Shown: positions 23,546 to 38,150 of the stretch, in pieces
How the letters are laid out: each line of letters opens with the position of its first letter
Numbering within the stretch: the stretch's first letter is position 1
Assembly (NCBI RefSeq): GCF_002878395.1
Contig: NC_061117.1
Coordinates: 223,439,401-223,503,400 of the forward strand
DNA length: 64,000 nucleotides
Source: Capsicum annuum
Taxonomy: Eukaryota; Streptophyta; Magnoliopsida; Solanales; Solanaceae
Direction: 5' to 3'
The notes under the pieces: model-generated
Database searches by the model: none
What the model was told of the DNA's origin: nothing
The model's input: the letters and a program-made list of their open reading frames with translations, nothing else
Program-made: the position numbers and the translations under genes

Positions 23546-23981
23546 ACAGAGGAGAACCACAAAAGAATAAAAGACAGAAGAAAGTCATTAGCAAAGTAGA
23601 AAAGCATTGAATACTTGAAATAATTGATGCAACAAGAACTGATTCACTGAAAGCACTAGGCAGTTTGGACAGAAGACGATTTTTTTTTAATTTATTTACG
23701 TAAGCCAATGGGCGTTGGCAGGTTTTGCCTGACCCCAACACTAATGATGAATCGTTGTCTTCTTCCACGATTTCAGCTACCTCCGCAAGAACCAGATATT
23801 TCTTTCTCCCCTCTCACATTCAAAGAAATTCAAAATCTCTACCTCTCCGTCTCCGTCTCTGTGTGTGCAGCTTTACCTACATGGCTGTAAAAATCATGAT
23901 ATATGAGATATAAATGATATGATGTTCACGCATTATAATTACATCTGTATCTCATATATCATAAATCTTAAACTCTCAAAC

Positions 23982-24155
23982 TTATAAAAATAGTCTCAAT
24001 TATCATTTGAATTGAAGTTCTAGTCACGAATTTGAAAACATGGTGACACACTAAAACTGTCACAAAAATTATAAAAATAGTCTCAATTATCATTTGAATT
24101 GAAGTTCTAGTCATAAATGTGATAACATGGTGACACACTAAAACTGTCACAAAAA
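23982..24155. repeat. Two-copy tandem duplication, period 87 bp
   Basis: The unit starting ttataaaaatagtctcaatt occurs at 23982 and again at 24069. It includes 'gaattgaagttctagtca' and 'catggtgacacactaaaact' in both copies, with few differences. Confidence 0.9.
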
Positions 24156-24241
24156 TTTTCATCAATTACATAACTTACTTTCTCCATGTAAATCTCGCTA
24201 GATCAGTACAAAAACATATGAAAATCATGAGTTCAGCTTTA

Positions 24242-24366
24242 AGCTATGTTGCTCAGACTCTTTCAAAGTGTCATCGGGTGTGCGTCACATCCTTTAAACG
24301 TACTGCATTTTTGGAGGATCCAACATGGGTGCGGCAACTTTTTTGAGAGTCTGAGCAACTTAGGCT
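24242..24366. mobile_element. Short MITE with 'gttgctcagactct' inverted ends
   Basis: The left end agctatgttgctcagactct and the right end, read in reverse (gcctaagttgctcagactct), are long inverted repeats enclosing about 85 bases with 'tttttggaggatccaac'. Elements with these ends are common in Solanaceae DNA. A decayed relative lies at about 59570-59720. Confidence 0.75.
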
Positions 24367-24865
24367 TTAAGGCCAAAGATATTTGTGAAAGTATTGGAAA
24401 AGACTTAAATCGAAGTACAATCTTTTTTCAAAAAAACTTTTATGCAAAAGGTAGGGAACTTAAATACAAGGACAAGTTAGAGAAAGTCAACATCTTTTTT
24501 TTTTTTCTGAAAAATATTTATCATGAAATATGAATAAGGAAGGCCACTCCAATATTTGAGATGAGAGTGGAGAGGGTGTTGTGAATCTAAACATCGAGGA
24601 TTTCTCTACTTAAAACCGTTTTAACAAATAGTTCAGCGTTGCACGAAATATAGGAGTCATACAGGATAACCTACACTCCCGGCATTTAATGTACATTCAA
24701 GGATACTTACATTTCGATGAGAAAAAATCTTAAGATAAAAAGTAGACTATGGGATAACAACATGACCTGCATTGCGTTGCAAAAGCTTTAAAGTCAAAAT
24801 AGTAATACCTATGTAGAAAAGAAAGCTCCCTCAACGGCTGCCAGAAAGAAGCATGTGAGATTGTA

Positions 24866-27082
24866 CTACAAAGCGGAATCAGACTGAAGCTTGGGGAGAC
24901 TCTTCTGAAGCATCGTCAACAATTCACTGCAGGGAATGCTAAATCCTTCTGATTTTTTCTGCGAAAAGTTTGGCAACAGTTCCTCCACATTAATATCCTC
25001 GGAAATATTACAAAGACATTCCAAGATGGTGGAAGTAAGTCTGAGGTCTAGCTCAATGCCCTTAGCAGCCATTTTGCGAAGCAAATCAATAATTTCTGCT
25101 GTTTCACCATGCAAACTAAAGCCCTTGAGTAAACAATCATACACAGAAACGTCTGGTGTCAAGCCCGATGCATTCATTCTCTCATATAGTTTTTTCGCCT
25201 CGTCCATCAATCCTAGCTTCGAAAATCTGTTTATTAATATGGAGAAAGTGAAAGCATCTTGTTTCAAACCCTTCTGGGGCATATCAATAAGCAGCTCCTT
25301 AGCAGACTGCAAATCTTTTGCTGCAAGAGTTGAACCAATGATAATGTTGTATGAGATTACATTTGGTTCACAATTTCCATCTAACATCTCTTGAAACAAC
25401 CTCCTTGCTTGCTCCAAGCTACCCTCTTTGCATAAGGCATCCATCAAGCTGTTGTAATCAAAAGCAGTTGGATGGTATCCCTTCTTTCTAAATCCGAGAA
25501 ACAAACCTTTCGCTATATTGAGCACACTCAGCTTGCAAAATCCATCAATTATGGTGCTATAGGTTATTGAATCTGGAATAAGATTCAGTTGATTTAGCTG
25601 CTTCCAAAGTTCAAATGCTTTGACAACTTCGCCAGCCTTTATATAAGCTCCAATAAGTACAGTAAAGGTTCCAATATCAACTAAAGACTTTTTCTCGACC
25701 ATCTTGTTATGAATTTCCCCAGCCTTATCAAGGTAGCCTTCTTGGCAAAGCCCACGAATCAGTACAATCGTTGTTATAACATCAGGCAAAACATAAGCCT
25801 CATCACCCAACATCGAATCAAAAAGTGTCATGGCATCTTCAACTTTCCCACTTTCACAAAGTCCTTTTACTATTGTATTGTAAGTGATCACGTCAGGTGT
25901 CTTGCCTTTCTCCACCATCAATTTTAAAATTTGAAAAGCATCATCCGATAATCTTTCCTTGCAAAGTGCACTTAAAAGAATATTGTAAGTTATGTTTCCA
26001 GGTTTCTCGCCCCGGCTTATCATCAAATTGAACAATTCCATCGCTTTCTTAGCCATCCCATTATTACCGAGGCCACCAATCATGCCCGTGAAAGTAACAA
26101 TGTCAGGCTGAATCCCACGTTCCAACATATCATCATACAACATAGTTGTTTCTTTCAATTTTCCCTGCTCACAAAATCGATACATTAAACAAGAATAAGT
26201 AACTACATTCGGAGAAATTCCTTTCTCCAACATCTCATTCAAAAGTTCTTTCCCTCTACTAACATACCCTTTGTTACAAAGCCCATTTATTAATGTACTA
26301 TACACAACAACATCCTCTTCCAAACCTTTTTCTCTCATCTCCTCCAACAACCCAAACGCGTCATCCAACCTACCCTCCGAACAAAGACCCTCCATCAAAA
26401 TGGCATACGTATACGAATTTGGAGCAAAATTCACCACCTTCTCCATACTAAACCTCAAATCCAAAGCCTCTTGTACTTTCTTATCTCTACAAAGTCCTCT
26501 CACAAGGGTATTTAAACTAACTATATCAGGCATTACCTCTTTCATATCCAAACCCCAAAAAAACTTAATAGCATCAACAACCATCCCATTTTCACATAAA
26601 CCCTTCAATATAACATTAACAACATACACATTAACCTTATAACCATTCTTTAACATCAACCCCAATACCCCTATAGCTAATTTAGGCTTATGAACATACA
26701 CATAACATTCAATCAAAGCAGCTAATGATAAAAACCTGGGCAAGATTTCAACTTTCCTCATTTTATGGTACACCCTTAATCCAAGATTGTACTCCTTACT
26801 CTTTGCCAAAGTTACAACAAGAAAATTGAAAGTTGACTCAGATGGTGTTTGACCTAAATCATCAAGAAAATGGTTAAGTAGTGAAACTGCATTTGCATAT
26901 TGAGGATTTGGCTTTTCACAAAGAGACCTCAATTGGGTGTCTAAATCTTGTGTATTTGAGTCAATTGGACAAGGAATTGTTGATGAAAAGTGCTTGATAA
27001 AGAAGAGATTTTTGGTATTAAAGGGTTCTTGAAAAGCTTGAAAAAATTGTGAGATTTTTGATATTTGTTTTGTGATTATCAT
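24866..27082 (-). CDS. Pentatricopeptide repeat protein, P class (At4g28010-like)
   Basis: Intronless 738-aa ORF with near-continuous 35-residue PPR motifs from about residue 70 to 700, for example VVYSTLINGLCNKG, VTYSCLMYRFCEQGKLKE, ITYNILLSALCKE and FDYNSLMDALCKEGSLEQA. PPR proteins bind organellar RNA one base per repeat and affect its processing, stability or translation. No E, DYW or SMR domain follows the array, so it is P class. The N-terminus (MIITKQISKISQFFQAF, then KHFSS) is basic and aromatic, suggesting mitochondrial import. The remembered Arabidopsis At4g28010 sequence matches along its length (LRSLCE..NPQ, LKGLC, DALCKEGSLEQARRLF). The target RNA is unknown. The start is the first ATG of the open frame. 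Confidence 0.93.
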   Translation of the reverse strand: MIITKQISKISQFFQAFQEPFNTKNLFFIKHFSSTIPCPIDSNTQDLDTQLRSLCEKPNPQYANAVSLLNHFLDDLGQTPSESTFNFLVVTLAKSKEYNLGLRVYHKMRKVEILPRFLSLAALIECYVYVHKPKLAIGVLGLMLKNGYKVNVYVVNVILKGLCENGMVVDAIKFFWGLDMKEVMPDIVSLNTLVRGLCRDKKVQEALDLRFSMEKVVNFAPNSYTYAILMEGLCSEGRLDDAFGLLEEMREKGLEEDVVVYSTLINGLCNKGYVSRGKELLNEMLEKGISPNVVTYSCLMYRFCEQGKLKETTMLYDDMLERGIQPDIVTFTGMIGGLGNNGMAKKAMELFNLMISRGEKPGNITYNILLSALCKERLSDDAFQILKLMVEKGKTPDVITYNTIVKGLCESGKVEDAMTLFDSMLGDEAYVLPDVITTIVLIRGLCQEGYLDKAGEIHNKMVEKKSLVDIGTFTVLIGAYIKAGEVVKAFELWKQLNQLNLIPDSITYSTIIDGFCKLSVLNIAKGLFLGFRKKGYHPTAFDYNSLMDALCKEGSLEQARRLFQEMLDGNCEPNVISYNIIIGSTLAAKDLQSAKELLIDMPQKGLKQDAFTFSILINRFSKLGLMDEAKKLYERMNASGLTPDVSVYDCLLKGFSLHGETAEIIDLLRKMAAKGIELDLRLTSTILECLCNISEDINVEELLPNFSQKKSEGFSIPCSELLTMLQKSLPKLQSDSAL

Positions 27083-27280
27083 TTTGGAAGTTTCATGTGG
27101 ATATACTCAGCTATGGTGTTTGTAAAGATGAAGAAAAGGCAATATCTTGGGTAGAAATGGAGGTGGAAATTCAGCTATGGTGACAGCTGACTGAGGGTGG
27201 CGGCCAATTTCAGCTGCCGAGGGTATTTTCGGTATTTAGTTAAAGTTAAGATTTACTATATATTTATAGTTTTATTTTAG

Positions 27281-27470
27281 TATAAATAACATAAATATTA
27301 ATCACTCTCTCACTTTTGTAATTACTTTACTTTCTTTATTAATATACATAATATATTTGACATATATACAACATTTTGTGTATATATTGAGATTTTTATA
27401 ATATATTTAGTGAGTTGAGATTTTTTGTAATATTGAAAACATAAATTATGTATTTGTGTAATTTTTAATT
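27281..27470. repeat. Unclassified dispersed repeat, copy A
   Basis: Starts tataaataacataaatatta and ends near 'tatttgtgtaatttttaat'. It shares ordered blocks with copies at 61065-61276 and 62701-62912, all in the same orientation. It lies about 200 bases upstream of the PPR ATG. It has no recognised terminal repeats. Confidence 0.75.
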
Positions 27471-27924
27471 TATTTTTTGACCCAACTTAATAAATTTTGC
27501 TCGTAATAAACGTTAACATTTCACAAAAATGAACTTATTGATCATAAGTTCTGCCTTTTAAAGAGTTAGAGCTTGAATATGTTGTTTATGATATATAAGC
27601 TTTAACTTTTTGCTAGTAAGATATACATTAGGACATTTTAAGCCAATAAATTTACTTAATTGATCATAAATTTTAATTTAATAGCAAATTTAGAATATTT
27701 TACGTGAATAAAAATACAACACCATATATTTTAAGGGATAAGAATTCGCACAGAGTGACATTTGGGAGGACATTAAGCGTAATTTTCTGAGCGGAAAAGA
27801 AATTAATATATCTCTCAACTATAATAAATGATCCATATATATACCTTTTGTATGTTTCTGCCATTAATAAATGGTACGTATATTAATAAAGTATATTCGA
27901 ACTATGATAAATAATTCACAAGGA

Positions 27925-28330
27925 CGGAGCCAGGATTTGAAGTTTGGAGGTTCGAATCCCCATCTCAGAGATTCGGAGGTGACCCGCCTACTACTGGACT
28001 TTGTATGGGGGTTCGGACATATCTAATTATACACATTTTAAAATTTTTTTAATTACAAATATAGGGTCTACGCAAAAGTTAGGGGGTTCGGCCGAACCCC
28101 ATCTAGTGCCTCTGATAATTCGTATATACCCTCGGTCATATTTAGAGTACACACAGAGGCAGAGTCAGAATTTCAACTAAAGGAATTTAGTATTCAAAGA
28201 AAACTTAGTTGAAGGGGATTGAACACCTACTATAACCACATAAAAAAATAATTTTAATCATATATAAATAATGTATTTTTCATTCGAGGAAGTTCGTCTG
28301 AACCCCTAAAGAAGGCTGGCTCTGCCCGTG
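27925..28330. mobile_element. Two adjacent 'ggagccagg' non-autonomous elements
   Basis: The first (about 27925-28130) runs from 'gacggagccaggatttgaag' to 'ggccgaaccccatctagtgc'. The second (about 28155-28330) runs from 'agaggcagagtcagaatttc' to 'gaaggctggctctgcccgtg', with inverted ends (ggcagagtcag and, reversed, gggcagagccag). Relatives lie at 55447-55666 and inside 19791-20095. The class is not settled. Confidence 0.5.
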
Positions 28331-28737
28331 GGTATACATATGTCTCTATTGTTACCGTTATATGTACCACCCAAAATATTATGTAAACAGGATGGGCCCA
28401 TCCAATCTAGAGCCCAAACAATACGTAGTCAAAGCGGGCTAAACACGCAAAGTATAAGCCCAATCTGGATTCTTCTCAGCAAATCACGAGTGAAAATTGG
28501 GCCCCACACCACACATTTTGACCCAACTTGTAACTGGGCCCCATCAATCTCCGTGCCGTATCCGTAAGCAAACAATGTTCCCTCAATGCGTTGAATCTAC
28601 GCGTTTTTTAATTTGATTAATACTATTTGTTTTATTAATAGGTACAATATTAATGATGATAATTAAGGTAAATTAAAGTTATGTGGTTGGGAATAATGTG
28701 GACCCCACTTACACCGCCAGCATTTCTAGTTTCCTCT

Positions 28738-28748
28738 CTATAAATAAA
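28738..28748 (+). promoter_or_regulatory. Putative TATA box of the eIF1 gene
   Basis: The motif ctataaataaa lies just before an ATC-repeat leader (28761-28784, runs of 'tcatcatca') and upstream of a leader-intron donor near 28819 (aaaaggtttgttc). This layout is typical of a highly expressed plant housekeeping gene. Confidence 0.55.
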
Positions 28749-28819
28749 GAGCCATTCTTTCTCATCATCATCATCATCATCATCTAGTGTTTGATTTCTT
28801 TGATCAACCTTTTTTAAAA

Positions 28820-29593
28820 GGTTTGTTCTTTTTTCTCTATTTTTTTTTCAGTTCTAATAATCTTTAGCTTATTGATTTTTGCTTGTTTATTGCCCTTTTT
28901 GTTAGTCAAAGTTAGGATCTATAAAGTTAGGTGGAGTTAGAGGGATGATTGCTATTGAACATCTAGGATAGGTAGTTGGGGTTTTTGATATGTTGATCTT
29001 GATCATCATCTCATATTGCTTAATAGTTATGTAGTTGGGACTTGTATATCTTTTATTAAATTATCATCTCATGTTTGCTAAGAGTGGTTATGCTGTTGGT
29101 TTTTCCTGATATTGTTGATTATCTCATTGTGTAGTTGAATTGTTATATGCTCATCAGCTCATACTACTTGATATGTATGTGGTTTGCATAAGTGATATGT
29201 TAATCATCTCATGTTATCTTATAGTAGGGAAGAGTGTTTTGTTCCTATCTGGGCTAGGAGTTTAGAGTAGTACTTTGTGGGTGTCTTAAAGAATTTTTTT
29301 AGTATCTAGCGGTGTGTTATCCCATCTTGTGGTGTGTTTTTGTGCTTTTTGTTTGTTATACTGTTATATATCCCATCAAAGGGACGGATTCAGGATTTTA
29401 CATATATGGGGTTCAGCCTCTACTATATATATATATATATAAAAAAAAAAAAAAAATCATATTGAAGTGGTGTTTTCTTTGCAGCTCTTTTGTGATCAAT
29501 GATGTAGTTGTATCTTTGATATGTTATACTTATATAGTTGGATTTTTGGTATCTTGATTATTTTTATATTAAACAAGTGTTCTTTTTTTGCAG
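28820..29593 (+). other. Probable 5'-UTR intron of the eIF1 gene
   Basis: The likely donor is at 'aaaag|gtttgttc' near 28819-28820. The likely acceptor is 'tttttttgcag' ending at 29593. A second, very similar acceptor context (tttctttgcag, then ctcttttgtgatca) ends at 29484. A decayed 'gacggattcagg' repeat with a TA run and a poly-A run lies at 29380-29455. Leader introns are common in plant SUI1 genes; no transcript evidence is available here. Confidence 0.5.
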
Positions 29594-29658
29594 CTTTCTT
29601 GTGATCAGTTTACCAGCTTTAGTCTCGGAGCGTGAGAAGTTCTCTTCCAGCTATTTAC

Positions 29659-29997
29659 ATGGTTGATATCGACGTCCAGATCCCATCTGCTTTCGATCCA
29701 TTTGCTGAGGCTAAGGACTCAGGTGCACCTGGAGCAAAGGAGTATGTTCATATACGTATACAACAAAGGAATGGAAAGAAAAGTTTGACGACTGTTCAAG
29801 GACTGAGGAAAGAATTCAGTTACGAAAAAATCCTCAAGGATCTGAAGAAAGAGTTCTGTTGCAACGGGAACGTTGTGCAGGATAAGGAGCTTGGCAAAGT
29901 GATACAACTTCAAGGTGATCAAAGGAAGAATGTTTCTCATTTTCTTGTGACTGCTGGTGTTGTCAAGAAGGATCAGATCAAGATTCATGGTTTCTGA
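29659..29997 (+). CDS. SUI1: Translation initiation factor eIF1 (SUI1)
   Basis: Binds the 40S subunit near the P site and enforces accurate AUG selection during scanning. Single coding exon of 112 aa, the usual plant length. Family blocks: MVDIDVQIPSAFDPFAEA, YVHIRIQQRNGKKSLTTVQG, YEKILKDLKKEFCCNG, GKVIQLQGDQRKNVSHFL and the conserved end KIHGF. The ATG at 29659 is chosen because the family N-terminus starts there; there is open frame upstream from 29632 but no ATG in it. The start context is poor (t at -3), as is usual for eIF1 genes, which autoregulate through a weak start codon. Several nearly identical copies usually exist in plant genomes. Confidence 0.96.
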   Translation: MVDIDVQIPSAFDPFAEAKDSGAPGAKEYVHIRIQQRNGKKSLTTVQGLRKEFSYEKILKDLKKEFCCNGNVVQDKELGKVIQLQGDQRKNVSHFLVTAGVVKKDQIKIHGF

Positions 29998-30805
29998 GTT
30001 GCTTGGGCTATTTGGGGTTTGGGGTTATTGAAGCATAGTAGTAATATATAAGCTGTTTATATTTGTTGTTTTTGGTTAATGCCTATGAGATGTTATCATG
30101 GGTTTCTTTCTGGATTTTGGTTATACTCTTATTTCAGATCATAATAAATTTGGTTTTCTTGAACTAATTCATGTTGTGCTTTCCTTTATCCATTTCTAAT
30201 GCCTTCATGAACCAGAATAACTTGAAATTGTTTGATCTCAAGAGATTATTGAAGAAGGGTCTATTGTACGCAAAATCACCTTTTCAACATGTTAATTCAC
30301 TTTTGTGATGATTTTTCGAGAGCTTGCAAGTTTTAAAAAAAGTTTTTTCATCTTGAATCGTCTATGTCAATTGCCTAGAGCAGGGCAATAGTCTATCCCG
30401 AATTTGCTAGTTCATTGAGAAAATAGAAGCTGATTAATGATCTTCACTAAAATGAACACACAACTTATTTATAACATAAAATGTGATGAAATCTTCGACA
30501 ACTGAAATACTTAGTGGCCTAAATCAACGCCTGACAAGTCCCAAACGGATGCGGTTTACACATGGGAGGAGGAAAGACCGCGCCACAGGACAAATAGAAA
30601 CACTCAGCAAAGACTGTCTTGAACGGAGAAGATCACAAATGTACATATTTTCTACTGGAGAACGATGAAAACATCTCAACTAGCAATAGTTTCTTATGCA
30701 TACAGATGCATGCCTGACGGTTCTAATGGAAGCAATAGAAGAGCTCATGGTTCATATTTTCAAGAATAGCTCTTCTGCAACTTGCCCGCGAGGAGACTCG
30801 TGCAA
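29998..30805. other. Convergent 3' region of eIF1 and CDPK genes
   Basis: Holds the two 3' UTRs facing each other. The ORF at 30483-30668 lies in the presumed kinase 3' UTR and has no family signature. No other gene is seen. Confidence 0.6.
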
Positions 30806-35351
<4,546 letters not shown>

Positions 35352-35394
35352 TAAAGCAGATCTAGCAAATAGTAGCTCAAAATACTTAACACTA

Positions 35395-35830
35395 AATTTA
35401 AAAAACCAAAAAGGGTGTCAAAATCAAGAATCAAACAACAACCTCAGATGGATATTCAACAAGATTAGATTTTAATTATACCAAAATGAAAAAAAGATTA
35501 ATTTTTTTGCTGACAGAACTGAAACTGAAGTTAATAAAACTAAAAAGGGTGTCAAAATCAAGAATCAAACAAAAACCCCAGAGGGATATTCAACAAGATT
35601 AGATTTTTTACCCTTTTTTCCAATTTTCAAGAAAATACAAAGGAATTTAGAGTTGACAAAAGATTGAATATTTTTTTTTAATCTAGCAAATAGAAGTTGA
35701 TAAAACTAAAAAGGGTGCAAAAATCAAGAATAAAACAAGAACAACAAGATTTTTATTGGAACAAAATGGAAAAATATATTAATTTTCAAGAAAATTCAAA
35801 GGGATTTAGAGTTGACAGAAAAATATCAGA
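35395..35830. repeat. Three degenerate copies in the CDPK 5' region
   Basis: The phrase 'aaaaagggtgtcaaaatcaa' (third copy 'aaaaagggtgcaaaaatc') recurs with the aagggtg core at 35411, 35545 and 35711. It is followed each time by 'caagattagatt' or 'caagattttta'; the later copies share 'ttcaagaaaat', 'ggatttagagttgaca' type blocks. It covers the presumed leader and proximal promoter of the CDPK gene. Confidence 0.7.
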
Positions 35831-36699
35831 AAAAAATAAAGAAACATTCTTACAGCTCAAAGGGAAAATGGGGTTGAGAAAATTGACTAAAAAGAAACAA
35901 AAAACTTGGTCAGCAGAAATTATATTATGAGTTGAAACGTTAAAGCTTTATTAAGGAAAGTGGGAAGAAAAAGAGCAAACGGCTTTTTCTATTTTTAATT
36001 TATTTATTTTAAGGATAAAGATAATTGGTGGATCTTAGTGCTAAAATAGCAATAAAAAATTTTGTAAATTATATGAGTTGTTATCAAATCTTAAAAAAAG
36101 ATTTTTTTACTCGTTTAGATGATTTTTGATATCATTTTATAATAATATTGAATTTAAATTTTATATATTGAAGAGAAGTAATAAGTTATATCTGCAGAAT
36201 AATCTTGTACATGTATTTGACCTTTATTCGATTACTTAAAAGCTGACGTGAAATATAATAAAGACTTCTGGTAAAAATTAATGGAAAGTTTGAGTAGAAC
36301 CTCGGAGCCGATGATAAACGCTAAAGGATTTGAGGAGTAGGAATGTTCGTTAATCAGATTCAACGTTTACCATCTTTTCAAGTAAAATGCATATTTTTAA
36401 ATATAATTTATCATTAAAAGTCGTATTTTTATGATCAAATGCCTACCAAATTTCACTTTGCATCTATAAATTTATTTATGTTCAAACACGTATCAAATTT
36501 AATCTTGCATACAAGAATTTTTGCATAGTTTAGTGTTGATATTATTATTCAATATCACTAACCAAAAATTATATAAATTATTATATGACAATCAATGTTT
36601 CCATTATAGAACCAACAAGATGATATATAATATTATATTATAAACGAAAATTAATGAAATGAATTATTTCAAATGAAAAGACCCCATATATATTTGGAA

Positions 36700-36858
36700 G
36701 GACGTGGCGCAGTGGATGAGACTGCTCTTCCCTTAAACAGAGGTCTCTGGTTTGAAATGGGGCTTCCTCTGAAATGGGGCTCTACCAGCATAAATCTCAA
36801 TTAGTCGGACTCCAATATGGGTACTGAACACCAAATGAAAAAAAAAAAAAAAAAAACA
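36700..36858 (+). mobile_element. tRNA-derived SINE (SolS-like)
   Basis: Starts 'ggaaggacgtggcgcagtgg' (A-box-like) and has a decayed B box 'ggtttgaaatgg'. It then contains 'tcaattagtcggactccaat' and 'gggtactgaacaccaaatg' before a poly-A tail of about 18. The 3' half matches the SINE at 22298-22462. Confidence 0.75.
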
Positions 36859-37251
36859 TAAGAAAAAGAAAGGCACTATCTGTTGGGTCACTTGGAGAAG
36901 GTCCACTTTCTATTAAATACCTGCTCCAAATAAATCATGTCTGCATAAAGTTTTAATAATTGAATTTTTAGTCGAATCCAAATATGAATATCGAACATTC
37001 GATTGACAACTGAGATTATTTCTTCTTATTTGTCAAAACTTTAAATAAAATTATTTGATGTTTATGTTGGTGAAGATGATCGATCCCAAGCTTCTCGATT
37101 TATAATAATAAAAAAGGTAAAAGAATACTATTTTTTTCCATTCATGTAAGGCACGTTTTCTTTTAGACTTTTAAAAGACGTGCAACAATGCTGTGCTAGT
37201 TTCTGATTAGTAATGCAATAATATTTAAATGGTTCACACTTCACAATTTAG

Positions 37252-37706
37252 GATGTGAACTGATCGGTTCGATTTTATATATTATCAATTTGATTTATCG
37301 ATTTTCAATTTTTAAATATGTTAAACCAATAACCCAATCAATAAGATATTTTTTATCACTTTTCGATTTATCGATTTTTTAGATTTATATTTAACCAATA
37401 AGAAAATACCCATAAAATAAAAATAATAATAACTAACATGAGAAAAAACCCGAATCTTAGTTCCAACTAAAAATCCTATATGATGTGCTTTAATTTATGA
37501 GAAGCTTCAAGTTTGAACTAAATGTTGTTAGGAGAAATTAAGAGTTATATATATATATTCTTATTGGGTTATCGCCGAATAAGAAAAAATCAAGCCGAAC
37601 CAATAACCCAATAAATTTTTATTATAAAGTCATTAAAAAACCGTTAACCCAATAACATTTTTAAATCAGTTTGGTTTATCGATCGGTTCGATTTTTGCAC
37701 ACCCCT
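37252..37706. mobile_element. hAT-like MITE, AT-rich
   Basis: Inverted ends: left 'taggatgtgaactgatcgg', right reversed 'taggggtgtgcaaaaatcg', both followed by ttcgat-type motifs. Near-direct repeats 'cttcaca' flank both sides (37239-37247 and 37708-37715), suggesting an imperfect 8-bp target duplication. The interior is AT-rich with no ORF. Confidence 0.55.
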
Positions 37707-37879
37707 ACTTCACATCCCCTTTAATCTTTTCATATTAGTCGACGAAAGGTGACAATAACAAGAAACAACTAACATACCAGTGTAATCCGAAGAGAAGAGT
37801 GTAGAACGTACGCAAAACTTATCCACCGTAGGGACGGAGAGGCTAGTGTAGCACATTGTAATAGCAGCATGATGCCTAA

Positions 37880-37985
37880 TTACAAGCATAACATACCGAG
37901 TGTACTCCCCCACGAGCGGGATCGGGGAGGTAGGATGTACGCATACCTTAACTCGGTAGAGAGGTAAATCACAACTATGGTAATA
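37880..37985 (-). mobile_element. TS/RTE 3' tail fragment
   Basis: Minus-strand tail with 'cgagcgggatcggggaggta', 'tgtacgcataccttaact' and 'cggtagagagg'. It lies in the 3' flank of the OTU gene. The 92-aa ORF at 37710-37988 reads through this fragment and is rejected. Confidence 0.6.
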
Positions 37986-38150
37986 CAAAGCTCAAAGTCC
38001 AGTGACACATTAGGAAAGCATTATAGTACTTGTCACAAATGCTTCCACAAGAATGCATGACATGATTTTCTATAGCACAACACTGGCATCGCCAAATATA
38101 CCGATACAACACGACTTTCCAGTCAAATGCAGAGACAATTATGTTTTCCT

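Larger units (their letters stand above)
23546..24865. other. Spacer between methyltransferase pseudogene and PPR gene
   Basis: Includes DNA upstream of the pseudogene with a C/T-rich run 'ctccgtctccgtctctgtgtg', a two-copy tandem repeat (23982-24155), a MITE (24242-24366) and the 3' flank of the PPR gene. The 106-aa ORF at 23448-23768 overlaps pseudogene fragment A in one frame but is otherwise unsupported. Confidence 0.55.
27083..28730. other. Spacer between divergent PPR and eIF1 genes
   Basis: Contains the PPR promoter, copy A of a three-copy dispersed repeat (27281-27470), AT-rich DNA and two related 'ggagccagg'/'gcagagtcag' elements (27925-28330). The 79-aa ORF at 28328-28567 has no recognisable family and is not called. 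Confidence 0.6.
35352..37250. other. CDPK leader/promoter and spacer
   Basis: Contains a three-copy degenerate repeat upstream of the kinase ATG (35395-35830), then AT-rich DNA and a SINE (36700-36858). The ORF at 35697-35930 is Lys-rich repeat translation and is not called. Confidence 0.55.

Noticed and set aside
24936..25394. 152-aa plus-strand ORF, and similar ones at 25709-25927 and 26271-26642
   Set aside because: Reverse-frame shadows of the repetitive PPR coding sequence.
28328..28567. 79-aa plus-strand ORF upstream of eIF1
   Set aside because: Begins in the end of a repeat element and has no recognisable motif or neighbouring exons.
37710..37988. 92-aa minus-strand ORF
   Set aside because: Translation of a TS/RTE tail; no protein family likeness.
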